Shown here one piece after another: positions 36,626 through 45,561 of a stretch of 64,000 nucleotides of DNA. Source of the DNA: Tropicibacter sp. Alg240-R139 (lineage in GTDB: Bacteria; Pseudomonadota; Alphaproteobacteria; Rhodobacterales; Rhodobacteraceae). Position 1 is the stretch's first letter. The number at the start of each line of letters is the position of its first letter. The position numbers and the translations under genes are program-made. Where the stretch lies: contig NZ_UNRA01000004.1 in the NCBI RefSeq assembly GCF_900537075.1, positions 256,572 through 320,571 of the forward strand, read 5' to 3'. The notes beneath the pieces were generated by a model, which saw only the letters and a list, made by a program, of their open reading frames with translations, was not told the origin of the DNA and searched no databases.

Positions 36626-37399
36626 ATGACACAGACCACCAAGCTCAATTCCCTGTGGGAATACGCCAACCCGAAAAAGTTTCTGTCCACGACCGAGCGG
36701 TTTTTGCCCGGCCTGTGGATCATCACGGCCCTATGTCTGGTAGTCGGGCTGACCTGGGGGTTTTTCTTCACCGGTGACGACTACAAGCAGGGTTCGACTG
36801 TCAAGATTATTTACCTGCATGTGCCTGCCGCGCTGATGGCGATCAATGCGTGGCTGATGATGCTGGTAACCTCGTTGATCTGGGTGATCCGTCGCCACCA
36901 TGTGAGTGCCTTGGCCGCTCGCGCTGCCGCGCCAGTGGGTGCCGTTTTTACCCTCATCGCGCTGGTGACCGGGGCGATCTGGGGCCAGCCGATGTGGGGC
37001 ACATGGTGGGAGTGGGACCCACGCTTGACGTCGTTCCTGATCCTGTTCTTGTTCTACTTGGGCTACATCGCCTTGTGGGAGTCGATCGAGGACCCCGACA
37101 CTGCCGCCGATCTGACCTCGGTCCTGTGTCTGGTGGGGTCCGTGTTCGCAATCCTCAGCCGCTATGCCGTCAACTTCTGGAACCAGGGACTGCATCAGGG
37201 GGCATCGGTGTTCCGCGCGGGAGCGGTGACCGGGGCAGACACCGCCGAAAAGGTGAGCAATGTCTATTTCTACCCGCTGCTGATCTGCATGATCGGTTTT
37301 GTTCTGCTGTTTGTGGCACTGGTGTTTTACCGCACCGGAACCGAGATTCGGGCGCGCCGGATCAAGGCCCTGCAAGCCCGCGAAAGGATGAGCGCATGA
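36626..37399 (+). CDS. ccmC: heme-handling protein CcmC
   Basis: A 257-residue membrane protein with six segments that loads heme onto CcmE. It carries the tryptophan-rich WWD motif (WGQPMWGTWWEWDPRLTS, residues about 115-132) and conserved heme-ligand His residues in the flanking periplasmic loops (YLHVPAA; one in FWNQGLHQGAS). The ATG at 36626 is chosen; a TTG 12 codons upstream is unlikely. The stop overlaps the ccmD start. Confidence 0.95.
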   Translation: MTQTTKLNSLWEYANPKKFLSTTERFLPGLWIITALCLVVGLTWGFFFTGDDYKQGSTVKIIYLHVPAALMAINAWLMMLVTSLIWVIRRHHVSALAARAAAPVGAVFTLIALVTGAIWGQPMWGTWWEWDPRLTSFLILFLFYLGYIALWESIEDPDTAADLTSVLCLVGSVFAILSRYAVNFWNQGLHQGASVFRAGAVTGADTAEKVSNVYFYPLLICMIGFVLLFVALVFYRTGTEIRARRIKALQARERMSA

Positions 37400-37554
37400 T
37401 GCCCGATTTGGGGAAATACGCGGATACCGTGCTGTCGGCCTATGCGGCCTCTCTGGTGTTGCTGGTTGTCTTGGTGGTGATGTCTGTTCTTCGCGGGCGC
37501 AAGGTACGCGCCGAGATGGAAGAGATCGAAAAGAGAGTGCGTCGAGATGGCTAA
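37396..37554 (+). CDS. ccmD: heme exporter protein CcmD
   Basis: A 52-residue single-pass protein. The N-terminus has L-G-K-Y-A-D-T-V-L-S-A-Y (the Tyr is conserved), then a membrane segment (residues 15-32) and a basic/acidic cytoplasmic tail (RGRKVRAEMEEIEKR). CcmD tethers CcmC, CcmE and CcmAB. It starts on ATGATG overlapping the ccmC stop and its end overlaps ccmG by eight bases. It is short and easily missed. Confidence 0.93.
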   Translation: MMPDLGKYADTVLSAYAASLVLLVVLVVMSVLRGRKVRAEMEEIEKRVRRDG

Positions 37555-38086
37555 GTTTTCACCTCTGATGATCGCCCCGCCGCTGATCTTTAGCGGCTTC
37601 GTGCTGCTCGCCGCTGTCGGCATGTTCCGCGAAGATCCTGACAGCCTGCCATCAGCACGCGAAGGGCAACCAGCGCCGCCTGTGGTGATGACTGAATTCC
37701 CGGGTAAAACCGGATTTGACGACGCCACCTTGCGTGATGGCAAGGTCAAGTTGGTCAACTATTGGGCCAGCTGGTGCGCGCCGTGCCGTGCGGAACACCC
37801 CAGCCTTGAGGCGCTGTCCGAGCAGGGCATTCCGGTTTACGGCGTGAACTACAAGGACTCACAAGGCAACGCTTCGGACTTCCTTGATGAACTTGGTGAT
37901 CCCTACGCTGGCATTGGCCGTGACGAGCAGGGCCGCATGGCGCTGGATTGGGGCGTCTATGGCGTGCCCGAGACCTATGTGATCGCGGGCGATGGCACCA
38001 TCATTTTGCGCTTTGCCGGGCCAATCACGCAGCGGGTGATCGAAAGCCGGATTCGCCCGGCGCTGGAACAGGCAGCCGGAAACTGA
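37547..38086 (+). CDS. ccmG: thiol:disulfide oxidoreductase CcmG (DsbE)
   Basis: A 179-residue periplasmic thioredoxin-like protein anchored by an N-terminal segment (residues about 8-25). The active site is W-A-S-W-C-A-P-C-R-A-E near residue 75, and the cis-Pro loop is Y-G-V-P-E-T-Y. It keeps apocytochrome Cys residues reduced for heme attachment. It closes the ccmABCDG run; ccmE, ccmF and ccmH are not in the window. Its stop lies directly against the stop of a minus-strand small frame. Confidence 0.94.
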   Translation: MAKFSPLMIAPPLIFSGFVLLAAVGMFREDPDSLPSAREGQPAPPVVMTEFPGKTGFDDATLRDGKVKLVNYWASWCAPCRAEHPSLEALSEQGIPVYGVNYKDSQGNASDFLDELGDPYAGIGRDEQGRMALDWGVYGVPETYVIAGDGTIILRFAGPITQRVIESRIRPALEQAAGN

Positions 38087-38176
38087 TCACTTGCGCACTA
38101 AGATCCAGACCATCGCGCCGATAAAGGCAAAGGTGGTCAGGTTCATCATGGTATCCGTCAGATCACCGGTCAGCAT
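38087..38176 (-). CDS. possible 29-residue membrane protein after the BCCT gene
   Basis: A short frame whose ATG lies inside the last codons of the BCCT transporter gene (14-base overlap), so translation could be coupled. The product is a polar head (LTGDLTDTMMN), one hydrophobic stretch (LTTFAFIGAMVWILV) and a basic end (RK), a good single-pass peptide. It stops exactly where ccmG stops on the other strand. Small membrane proteins coupled to transporters are known in general; this one I do not recognise. Chance cannot be excluded for so short a frame. Confidence 0.45.
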   Translation of the reverse strand: MLTGDLTDTMMNLTTFAFIGAMVWILVRK

Positions 38177-39665
38177 TTTGATGCACCCTTTCTTCGCGAA
38201 GCCCGCGGAACAGGCAGACCAGCAGCATCACCGAGATAAAGACAAAGGGCAGCGCGCCCATCGAGATCAGTATTTTCACCGAGTCGACCGAGCCCGACAG
38301 GATCATCGCGACGCTTAGCAGGCCCAGAAGCAGACCCCAAATCAGGCGGATGCGCGGCGCGGGGTTCGCATCGCCACCGCTTGAAAACGTCCCCAACACA
38401 AAGGCCGCGCTGACCACGCTGGTGACGATAAACAAAAAGGCCGCCAGAACCGTCGCCAGTGTTGTCACCCGGGTCAGGGGCAGGCGATCCAGCAGGCCAA
38501 AGGTGACCCGCTCGACGTTGGTCTCAGTCATCGAAAGCAGTTCTCCGGCTCCGTTCAGGGCCTCGAACAGGCCGATGCCGCCAAAGGCGCTGAACCAGAA
38601 AATCGAGAACAGCGTCGGAGCAAAGAGCACGCCCAAAACGAACTCTCGGATCGTGCGTCCGCGGGAAATCCGGGCCACGAAAACACCAACAAACGGTCCC
38701 CAAGCGATCCACCAGACCATATACGTGAGCGTCCAGTCGCTGAACCATTGGTTCACTGCGTCGCCATAGAAGGTAAACGTCTGAAATCCGCGCGGAATAA
38801 CATGCGCGACATAATCTCCAAAGCTCTGCACCACGGTGTTTAATAGATACTCGGTCGGGCCGAGGATGATTGTGTAAAGCACCAGTGCGATTGCGATCAG
38901 CATTGCCGTGTTCGAAAGCTTGGCCATGCCCTGACCCAGATCGATGAGCAGGGCAGGGACATAAGCCGCAACCATCGCCACAAGAACGCCGCCAATCAAG
39001 TAGGACGACACCGGCCAGTTGGTCAAAGCTGAAATGCCATCGGCGACCTGAAACACGCCCATTGCCATGGAACCACCGACTCCGATGGCAATCGCGATGA
39101 TAGCGGAAAAATCCGAAAACCAGCCCACCGCTTTTGCCCAACGTTCGCCTGGGAACAACGAGATGAGCGGTGCGCTGACCATCATTCCGGTGCCCCGCCT
39201 GAAGCTGAAGAACGCGATAGTCAGGGCTGTTGAACCATAGATGGCCCAAGCGTGCAGCCCCCAATGGAAATTTGTGGCCAGCATGGCCTGCCTAGCCGCT
39301 TCGGGCGATCCTTCGAATTCGTCAATAAAGCGATAGTGGGTCAGGGGTTCCGCCACGGCCCAGAACAGCAAACCCACGCCCATGCCCGCCGAGAACAACA
39401 TGGCAATCCACGATGGGGTCGAAAACTCGGGGCGATCTTCGTCTTTACCGAGGCGGATGTTCCCGTATTTTGAAAAGGCAAGGAATAGACAACTTACCAG
39501 CATCCCACTTGCCGAGAGCATCACGAACCATCCACGGCTGTGAAATGTCTTGCGCACGATTCCGTCTGCCCAATCGACCAGACCGCCGATGTCGACGATG
39601 CCCCAGACACCGACCGTCGCGATGACGATCAATGAACACAAAAGCAATGCGTTGGGTTTGCCCAT
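38163..39665 (-). CDS. BCCT-family transporter
   Basis: A 500-residue transporter of the betaine/choline/carnitine family with twelve membrane segments. Markers are FSAGMGVGLLFWAVAEPLTHY near residue 90, where the glycine-rich GMGVG motif stands, and M-V-W-W-I-A-W-G-P-F-V-G-V-F-V-A-R-I-S-R-G-R-T near residue 330, which holds the aromatic substrate box. The ATG at 39665 has a GGAG site; a start 24 codons upstream has none. Substrates are quaternary amines such as glycine betaine, choline or DMSP. DMSP would fit the dddP gene found 15 kb away, but nothing here proves it. Confidence 0.9.
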   Translation of the reverse strand: MGKPNALLLCSLIVIATVGVWGIVDIGGLVDWADGIVRKTFHSRGWFVMLSASGMLVSCLFLAFSKYGNIRLGKDEDRPEFSTPSWIAMLFSAGMGVGLLFWAVAEPLTHYRFIDEFEGSPEAARQAMLATNFHWGLHAWAIYGSTALTIAFFSFRRGTGMMVSAPLISLFPGERWAKAVGWFSDFSAIIAIAIGVGGSMAMGVFQVADGISALTNWPVSSYLIGGVLVAMVAAYVPALLIDLGQGMAKLSNTAMLIAIALVLYTIILGPTEYLLNTVVQSFGDYVAHVIPRGFQTFTFYGDAVNQWFSDWTLTYMVWWIAWGPFVGVFVARISRGRTIREFVLGVLFAPTLFSIFWFSAFGGIGLFEALNGAGELLSMTETNVERVTFGLLDRLPLTRVTTLATVLAAFLFIVTSVVSAAFVLGTFSSGGDANPAPRIRLIWGLLLGLLSVAMILSGSVDSVKILISMGALPFVFISVMLLVCLFRGLREERVHQNADR

Positions 39666-39740
39666 TATCAGGCTCCGATCAGGGGGTGACCCTGCAAAGA
39701 CTGCCCAAACCCAGGACAAAGGTCCAGAAGATAACAAAAG

Positions 39741-39766
39741 AACCCGGCGCTGTGGCCGGGTTTTTT
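39741..39766 (-). terminator. rho-independent terminator after acnA
   Basis: AACCCGGC (39741-39748) pairs with GCCGGGTT (39755-39762) over a six-base loop. On the minus strand it is followed by TTCTTTTGTTA, and on the plus strand by TTTTTT, so it may work both ways. It sits between the end of acnA and the BCCT start. Confidence 0.8.
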
Positions 39767-39785
39767 CGTGATAGGTTCTAGCGTC

Positions 39786-42473
39786 CTACAACTTGGCAAG
39801 ATTGCGTAGCACGTAGTGCAGCACGCCGCCGTGTTCGATGTATTCAATCTCGGGCGCGGTATCGATCCGGCACTTCAGGGTGATGTCTTTTACCGAGCCG
39901 TCCGCCATGGTGATCGAGCAGGGCACCTCTTGCAGCGGCTGGACGCTGTCCAGACCGGTGATCGTAACGGTTTCTTCGCCGGTCAGACCTAGCGACTTGC
40001 GGGAGTCCCCACCGGTGAATTCAAGCGGGATGACGCCCATGCCAACCAGGTTCGAGCGATGGATGCGCTCAAAGCTTTCGGCAATCACGGCCTTGACGCC
40101 CAACAACGCGGTGCCCTTGGCTGCCCAGTCTCGCGACGACCCAGCACCATATTGCTCGCCACCAAAGACCACCAGAGGCGTGCCATTGACCTGATGCGCC
40201 ATCGAGGCGTCATAGACGCTGGTCTGCGCGCCATCCGGCCCTTTGGTATAGCCGCCTTCGACACCATCAAGCATCTCGTTCTTGATACGGATGTTGGCAA
40301 AGGTGCCGCGCATCATGATCTCATGATTACCCCGGCGCGAGCCGTAAGAGTTGAATTCGCGCGGCTGGACTTGACGCTCGATCAGATACTGACCAGCGGG
40401 CGATGAGGCGGCAAAGGACCCGGCGGGCGAGATATGGTCGGTGGTGATCATGTCGCCCAGAACCAGCAGCACTTTGGCGCCTTTGATGTTTTTGATGGTG
40501 CCCGGCTCATCGCTCATGCCCTGGAAATAGGGCGGGTTCTGGATGTAGGTCGAATTGGCGGGCCAATCATAAGTCTCCTGCTGCGGAACCTCGACCCCGC
40601 GCCATTTTTCGTCGCCTTTGAAGACATCGGCGTACTTCGACTGAAATGCCTCGCGGGTTACAGTCTGCTGCACCAGTTCGGCGATCTCTTCGGTCGAGGG
40701 CCAGATGTCTTTCAGATAGACGTCATTGCCGTTCTTGTCCTGCGCGATCACATCCGACGACAGGTCAATGTCCAACGTCCCGGCCAATGCATAGGCCACC
40801 ACGAGCGGCGGTGAGGCGAGGTAGTTGGCGCGCACATCCGGGCTGATCCGCCCCTCAAAGTTGCGGTTGCCCGACAGGACCGATGTTGCCACCAGATCGC
40901 CCTCGGCAATGGCGTCGCTGATCTCTTTCTGGATGGGGCCAGAGTTGCCGATGCAGGTGGTGCAGCCATAGCCCACAAGGTTGAACCCGATGGCGTCCAG
41001 ATCATCCTGCAGGCCTGCTGCCTCTAGATAGGCGCTCACGACCTGTGACCCCGGCGCCAGCGAGGTCTTGACCCAGGGCTTGCGGTTCAGGCCCAATTCA
41101 GCGGCCTTGCGCGCCACCAGACCGGCGCCAATCATGACATAGGGGTTCGAGGTGTTGGTGCACGACGTGATCGAGGCGATGACGACTTTGCCGCTTTCCA
41201 TGGTGTAATCCTCGCCCGCGACGGCGACTTCTTTGCCCATGGGGCGTTTGAAGGTCTCATCCATCTCGCGGAGGAATTCCGTCTTGCCATCGCTCAACGC
41301 GACATAGTCCTGCGGGCGTTTGGGGCCGGAAATCGCCGGAACAATCGTGCCCATGTCCAAATGCAGGGTGTCGGTGTAGATCGGGGCGTAATCGGCATCG
41401 CGCCAGAACCCGTTGGCCTTTGCATAGGCCTCGACCAGTGCAATACGGTCCTCGTCGCGGCCCGTATTGGTCAGGTAGCGGATGGTTTCGCCGTCGATCG
41501 GGAAAAAGCCGCAGGTGGCGCCGTATTCTGGTGCCATGTTGGCGATGGTGGCCCGGTCGGCCAAAGGCAGACGGTCCAGACCGTCGCCATAGAATTCAAC
41601 GAATTTACCGACAACACCCTTTTCGCGCAGCATTTCAACAACTTTCAGCACCAGATCGGTGCCGGTTGTGCCTTCCGTCATCGCACCGGTCAGTTCGAAC
41701 CCGATCACCTCGGGGATCAGCATGGAAATCGGCTGGCCCAGCATCGCGGCCTCGGCCTCGATCCCGCCAACGCCCCAGCCCAGAACCGCAACCCCGTTGA
41801 CCATGGTGGTGTGGCTGTCGGTGCCCACCAGCGTATCGGGATAGGCGACCTCGACCCCGTTCTGGTCCGTGTCGGTCCAGATGGTCTGGGCCAGATACTC
41901 CAGGTTGACCTGGTGACAGATGCCAGTGCCGGGGGGCACAACGCGAAAGTTGTTAAACGCGTTCTGACCCCATTTCAAAAAGGTATAGCGCTCCATATTA
42001 CGCTCGTACTCGCGGTCCACGTTCATCTGGAACGCACGCGGATTGCCGAATTCGTCAATCATGACCGAGTGGTCGATGACCAGATCGACCGGCACCAGAG
42101 GGTTGATCTTGGACGCCGAGCCCTTGAGGCCCACGATCCCGTCACGCATCGCCGCCAGATCCACAACGGCCGGAACCCCGGTGAAATCCTGCATCAACAC
42201 GCGGGCAGGGCGGTATGAAATCTCGCGCGGGTTCTTGCCGCCGTTCGCGCCCCATTCGGCAAACGCCTTGATGTCGTCGACCGAAACGGAAAAGTCGCCA
42301 TCTTCGAACCGCAGCATGTTTTCCAACACGACTTTCAGCGCGGCGGGCAGCTTGGAAAAATCACCAAGCCCGGCCTCGGTCGCGGCGGGGATCGAGAAAT
42401 ACGAGATGGTCTTGCCATTCACGCTTAGCTCGCGGCGTGTCTTGGCGGTGTCTTGTCCAACGGTGATGGGCAT
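39786..42473 (-). CDS. acnA: aconitate hydratase AcnA
   Basis: An 895-residue TCA-cycle enzyme that interconverts citrate and isocitrate through a 4Fe-4S cluster. The cluster Cys residues are in T-S-C-T-N-T-S-N-P and [10 protein letters not shown]. Substrate-binding stretches [19 protein letters not shown] and [12 protein letters not shown] are all present. The length fits the AcnA/IRP type. The ATG at 42473 gives the normal start ([16 protein letters not shown]); 26 further codons are open upstream but have no family match. Confidence 0.96.
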   Translation of the reverse strand: MPITVGQDTAKTRRELSVNGKTISYFSIPAATEAGLGDFSKLPAALKVVLENMLRFEDGDFSVSVDDIKAFAEWGANGGKNPREISYRPARVLMQDFTGVPAVVDLAAMRDGIVGLKGSASKINPLVPVDLVIDHSVMIDEFGNPRAFQMNVDREYERNMERYTFLKWGQNAFNNFRVVPPGTGICHQVNLEYLAQTIWTDTDQNGVEVAYPDTLVGTDSHTTMVNGVAVLGWGVGGIEAEAAMLGQPISMLIPEVIGFELTGAMTEGTTGTDLVLKVVEMLREKGVVGKFVEFYGDGLDRLPLADRATIANMAPEYGATCGFFPIDGETIRYLTNTGRDEDRIALVEAYAKANGFWRDADYAPIYTDTLHLDMGTIVPAISGPKRPQDYVALSDGKTEFLREMDETFKRPMGKEVAVAGEDYTMESGKVVIASITSCTNTSNPYVMIGAGLVARKAAELGLNRKPWVKTSLAPGSQVVSAYLEAAGLQDDLDAIGFNLVGYGCTTCIGNSGPIQKEISDAIAEGDLVATSVLSGNRNFEGRISPDVRANYLASPPLVVAYALAGTLDIDLSSDVIAQDKNGNDVYLKDIWPSTEEIAELVQQTVTREAFQSKYADVFKGDEKWRGVEVPQQETYDWPANSTYIQNPPYFQGMSDEPGTIKNIKGAKVLLVLGDMITTDHISPAGSFAASSPAGQYLIERQVQPREFNSYGSRRGNHEIMMRGTFANIRIKNEMLDGVEGGYTKGPDGAQTSVYDASMAHQVNGTPLVVFGGEQYGAGSSRDWAAKGTALLGVKAVIAESFERIHRSNLVGMGVIPLEFTGGDSRKSLGLTGEETVTITGLDSVQPLQEVPCSITMADGSVKDITLKCRIDTAPEIEYIEHGGVLHYVLRNLAKL

Positions 42474-42578
42474 AAGGTGGCTTCCCTCTAATGAGATGTG
42501 AAAATGAGGTTTTGCTATGGGTTTTCTGCATGACCGGGCGTCGTGTTTCAAGGGGAATGGCGCTGCTTAGATAAAAAT

Positions 42579-42606
42579 GTATGCAATGGTATGCAATTTG
42601 CAATGC
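42579..42606. repeat. tandem short repeats upstream of acnA
   Basis: GTATGCAATG (42579-42588) is followed at once by GTATGCAATT and then TGCAATGC. The array lies about 106 bases before acnA and about 105 bases before the divergent DUF1223 gene. It could be an operator or the AT-rich part of a divergent promoter. Confidence 0.35.
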
Positions 42607-42708
42607 GCGGACATTGATTTATTCACTTGCCTCTCAAGAAACCTTGATTGGCCTTTGATTACGCTGCGTCCTAGACCTGTAATCACCCCAAGCAGGATAG
42701 TGCCAGCC

Positions 42709-43410
42709 ATGAAACGCGCCCTTTTTTCCATCGCCCTGACCGTGTTGTCGGCCACCGCAGCTTTTGCCGAAAACAGCAATCCGGTTGTTGTCGAGCTTTA
42801 TACGTCTCAGGGGTGTTCATCCTGTCCCCCGGCCGATGCCCTGATGCAGAAATTGGCTCAACGGGACGACGTGCTGGGGCTAGCGCTGCACGTGGATTAC
42901 TGGGACTACATTGGATGGAAGGACGAATACGCCAAACCTTCCCACACCACGCGCCAGCAGGGGTACGCACAATCTGGAGGGCGCACGATGATTTACACCC
43001 CGCAAATGGTGATCAACGGTAACGAGAGCGTGGTTGGTGCGCGTGGTATGGAGTTGATGGAACTTATTGCTCGGCATCGCGACCGCGCCCCGATGGCCAC
43101 GGTTGAAACAACCAAATCAGGTAATGAGGTCGAAGTCAGCGTTTCGGCATCCGATAAGCTGCCCAAAGGAACCTATGCCGTGCAACTGGTCCGGTATGCC
43201 CCGATGCGTCACGCAAGCATCAAGCGAGGTGAGCTTGCTGGTCACGATCTGGATTACGCCAATGTGGTCGACAGTTTGAACTTGCTGGGACGCTGGGACG
43301 GGAACGCAGACGCAACTTTTACCGTGCACTTGGCTGATGGCCTGAAAACCGCCGTGTTGGTGCAGGTGCCTGGCTATGGCCCAATCGTGGCAGCCGCCAA
43401 GCTGGATTAA
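42709..43410 (+). CDS. DUF1223 thioredoxin-like secreted protein
   Basis: A 233-residue protein with a signal peptide (KRALFSIALTVLSATAAFA, cleaved near residue 20). The mature start V-V-V-E-L-Y-T-S-Q-G-C-S-S-C-P-P-A-D is the DUF1223 hallmark, with a CxxC pair in a thioredoxin fold, followed by LHVDYWDYIGWKD. The role is unknown; a periplasmic redox task is plausible. An earlier in-frame start would destroy the signal peptide. The gene is divergent from acnA and its end overlaps the acyltransferase gene by four bases in convergent orientation. Confidence 0.9.
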   Translation: MKRALFSIALTVLSATAAFAENSNPVVVELYTSQGCSSCPPADALMQKLAQRDDVLGLALHVDYWDYIGWKDEYAKPSHTTRQQGYAQSGGRTMIYTPQMVINGNESVVGARGMELMELIARHRDRAPMATVETTKSGNEVEVSVSASDKLPKGTYAVQLVRYAPMRHASIKRGELAGHDLDYANVVDSLNLLGRWDGNADATFTVHLADGLKTAVLVQVPGYGPIVAAAKLD

Positions 43411-44321
43411 CCGTCAGCCGACCCCAAGCCGTTCCACATTTTCCAGCGGCGGTGAATCCAAAACCACTGATCCATGTGTTTGCGAACGATAGCTTCGAGG
43501 TCGTCGTTCATTTGCTGGGTCATGGTCGTGGGATCGCTATGTTCTATCGGGTCATGAAGCACGATCTCGAAATCCAGACCGTTGGGTTCACGCACGGCGT
43601 AGCAGGGGATGGTCACAGCATTGTACTTGATCGCCAATTCCGCGTTCAGCACGGATGTCACCGCAGGCTGACCAAAGAATTGCAGCTCTTCGCCGCCATG
43701 GGCATGCAGGTCCGAAACAATCGCGATGATGCCGCCCTTTTTCAGCGAGCGAACCATCTCCATCATGCCGCGGCGGCCCTGTTCGAACATCGGTTTGCCG
43801 GTCTTGTGAAAGGCTTCGACGTAGATCTTGTTGAAATAGGGGTTCGCCATGCGGCGATACAGGCACCCGATAGGCTTGCCGACACGATGTTGCAGGGCAG
43901 GGCGCGCGGCCAGATAATGCCCAAAATGGGCGGTGATGAACATGACTGGGCGCCCCTCGGCGCAAGCCTTTTCAAAAGCTTCGAACCCGGGACCAGAAAC
44001 TTTGGCGTTCTTCTGACGTTCGGTGAATTCCTCGGGCGAAAAATGTTCCATCACGGCACGGCCAGCTGTGTTGGGCACGGCCTTGGTCAGGCGTTTGACC
44101 TCGGCTTCTGGTAGGTCCGGACAAGCCAGATTCAGATTCTTGCGGATGCGGTTGCGGAACCCCACAAGGGGCGAGATTGCGCTGACGATCCACCCCATGG
44201 TCGCGATCCGCGTGTCATAAGGCAGCTTGCGCATGCCGCCAATGAAGGCGCGCAGGAAGAAAAAAGACGCACGATATTTCGCCCGCTCAAACCGGGAGAG
44301 TTCTGATTTTTCAACGGGCAT
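43407..44321 (-). CDS. LpxL-like lysophospholipid/lipid A acyltransferase
   Basis: A 304-residue inner-membrane protein of the HtrB/LpxL family, which adds late acyl chains to lipid A or to related lipids. It has the N-terminal F-F-L-R-A-F-I-G-G-M-R-K-L-P and R-I-R-K-N-L-N-L-A-C-P segments and the catalytic block ITAHFGHYLAARP. The family motif is H-x4-(D/E); here His132 is present but residue 137 is Leu, so the acidic partner is missing. H-A-H-G-G-E near residue 216 stands where D-Q-x-x-P usually is. It may have altered activity. It is followed upstream by an EamA transporter gene on the same strand. Confidence 0.82.
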   Translation of the reverse strand: MPVEKSELSRFERAKYRASFFFLRAFIGGMRKLPYDTRIATMGWIVSAISPLVGFRNRIRKNLNLACPDLPEAEVKRLTKAVPNTAGRAVMEHFSPEEFTERQKNAKVSGPGFEAFEKACAEGRPVMFITAHFGHYLAARPALQHRVGKPIGCLYRRMANPYFNKIYVEAFHKTGKPMFEQGRRGMMEMVRSLKKGGIIAIVSDLHAHGGEELQFFGQPAVTSVLNAELAIKYNAVTIPCYAVREPNGLDFEIVLHDPIEHSDPTTMTQQMNDDLEAIVRKHMDQWFWIHRRWKMWNGLGSADG

Positions 44322-44330
44322 GGCTGCGCC

Positions 44331-45194
44331 TCAGGTGTTTCTTGTTTCGCGATGCCACACATATAGTCCCGCCCCAGCGATCACAAGCGCACCGCAGATC
44401 GTCCAGATGTCGGGACGCTCGCCAAAAAACACCGCGCCCCAGACAGCGGCAAAACCCAACCCGCAATAGGCATAAGGCGCCAGCATTGAGGCCTGACCAA
44501 GCGAAAAGGCCCGGATCAGCAGCAATTGCGCCATCGTGCCAAAGCCTGAAACCAGGGCAATCAACCCCCATCCGGTCGCATCTGGCATGGTCCAGTAAGG
44601 TGGGGCAACGAGGCTCAGGATGATGGTGCCGACAAGGCCGGTGTAAAACAGCGAGGTCCAGACATCCTCGTCCGGGCCGACTTTGCGGGTGAGCAGCGCA
44701 TAGCCCGAGTAACAGCAGGCGGCGGCCAGCGGGTAAAGCGAGGCCAGCGAAAAGACGCTGCTGCCAGGGCGGATGATCACGATCGCGCCGCAAAGTGCAA
44801 TTATGATACCGAAGATTCGGCGGGGTCCGAGCGGTTCACGCAGGAACAGCGCAGCCCCCAGCGTAATCAGGACCGGATTTACGGACATCAGCGCCGAGGC
44901 GTCGGTGAGCGGGATCAGCGTGAGCGCGAGAAAAAAGAAACCGGTGGCCCCCATCAGCAAGAGCGAGCGCAGGAACTGCAAGCCGGGATAGCGGGTGCGC
45001 ACCACGCGATGCAGACGGGGCAATACCAGGATGAAAACAAACAGCATCTGACCCGCATAACGCGCCCAAAGGCTGGGGATTACCCCGATGCGTGGGGCCA
45101 GCGCCTTGACCGAGGCATCCATCAGCGAGAAAAACAGGACTGCGCCAACCATCAGAAGTATGGCCTTGCTATGGGTGTCTGACCCGTTGGTCAT
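44331..45194 (-). CDS. EamA-family transporter
   Basis: A 287-residue inner-membrane protein with ten segments in two EamA repeats (AILLMVGAVLFFSLMDASVKALA at the start; a second repeat starting near VFSLASLYPLAAACCYSGYALLTRK). It belongs to the drug/metabolite transporter superfamily; substrate unknown. It ends nine bases before the acyltransferase start on the same strand, so the two are likely cotranscribed. Confidence 0.85.
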   Translation of the reverse strand: MTNGSDTHSKAILLMVGAVLFFSLMDASVKALAPRIGVIPSLWARYAGQMLFVFILVLPRLHRVVRTRYPGLQFLRSLLLMGATGFFFLALTLIPLTDASALMSVNPVLITLGAALFLREPLGPRRIFGIIIALCGAIVIIRPGSSVFSLASLYPLAAACCYSGYALLTRKVGPDEDVWTSLFYTGLVGTIILSLVAPPYWTMPDATGWGLIALVSGFGTMAQLLLIRAFSLGQASMLAPYAYCGLGFAAVWGAVFFGERPDIWTICGALVIAGAGLYVWHRETRNT

Positions 45195-45561
45195 GGGCGG
45201 GAACAGTTCAATGAAATCATACGCGGCCTGCAGCTGATCATCGCTCGATTATTGTGAGCATGCTAACGTCATAGGCGCGGCCCGCACGGCTGTCCATGCG
45301 GGAAATGCTTGGCCTAACAAACACCGCAGCGTTCTTTGCTTCCTGGCAGTGACGCTAGGCACATGGTGTATAATATCACTTGCCTAGGTAGGGCTCTTTC
45401 TCAGTGATCTGGGGCTTCGATTGCCACCAGACCATCAATGCCTTTGCACCAAGTCATTTGATGACAGAAGGGTGCGGACCCAGAACGCGCGTTCTGGACT
45501 AGGTTCGAACAGAATGGTCGGCTGCCTTAAGTAACCACGATTAAGTCAGTGCGCTATGGGA
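45195..45561. other. gene-free stretch with an 18-bp perfect palindrome
   Basis: No gene is supported. A CCCGCA/TGCGGG hairpin lies near 45281-45302. The half CCAGAACGC and its reverse complement meet at 45488/45489 to make an 18-bp perfect palindrome (45480-45497). It has no T-run beside it, so it is not a classic terminator for fliG. It could be a protein-binding site. Confidence 0.5.

Noticed and set aside
45491-45506. GTTC-N8-GTTC as a LexA box
   Set aside because: The alphaproteobacterial SOS box needs a seven-base spacer, and no SOS gene is near.
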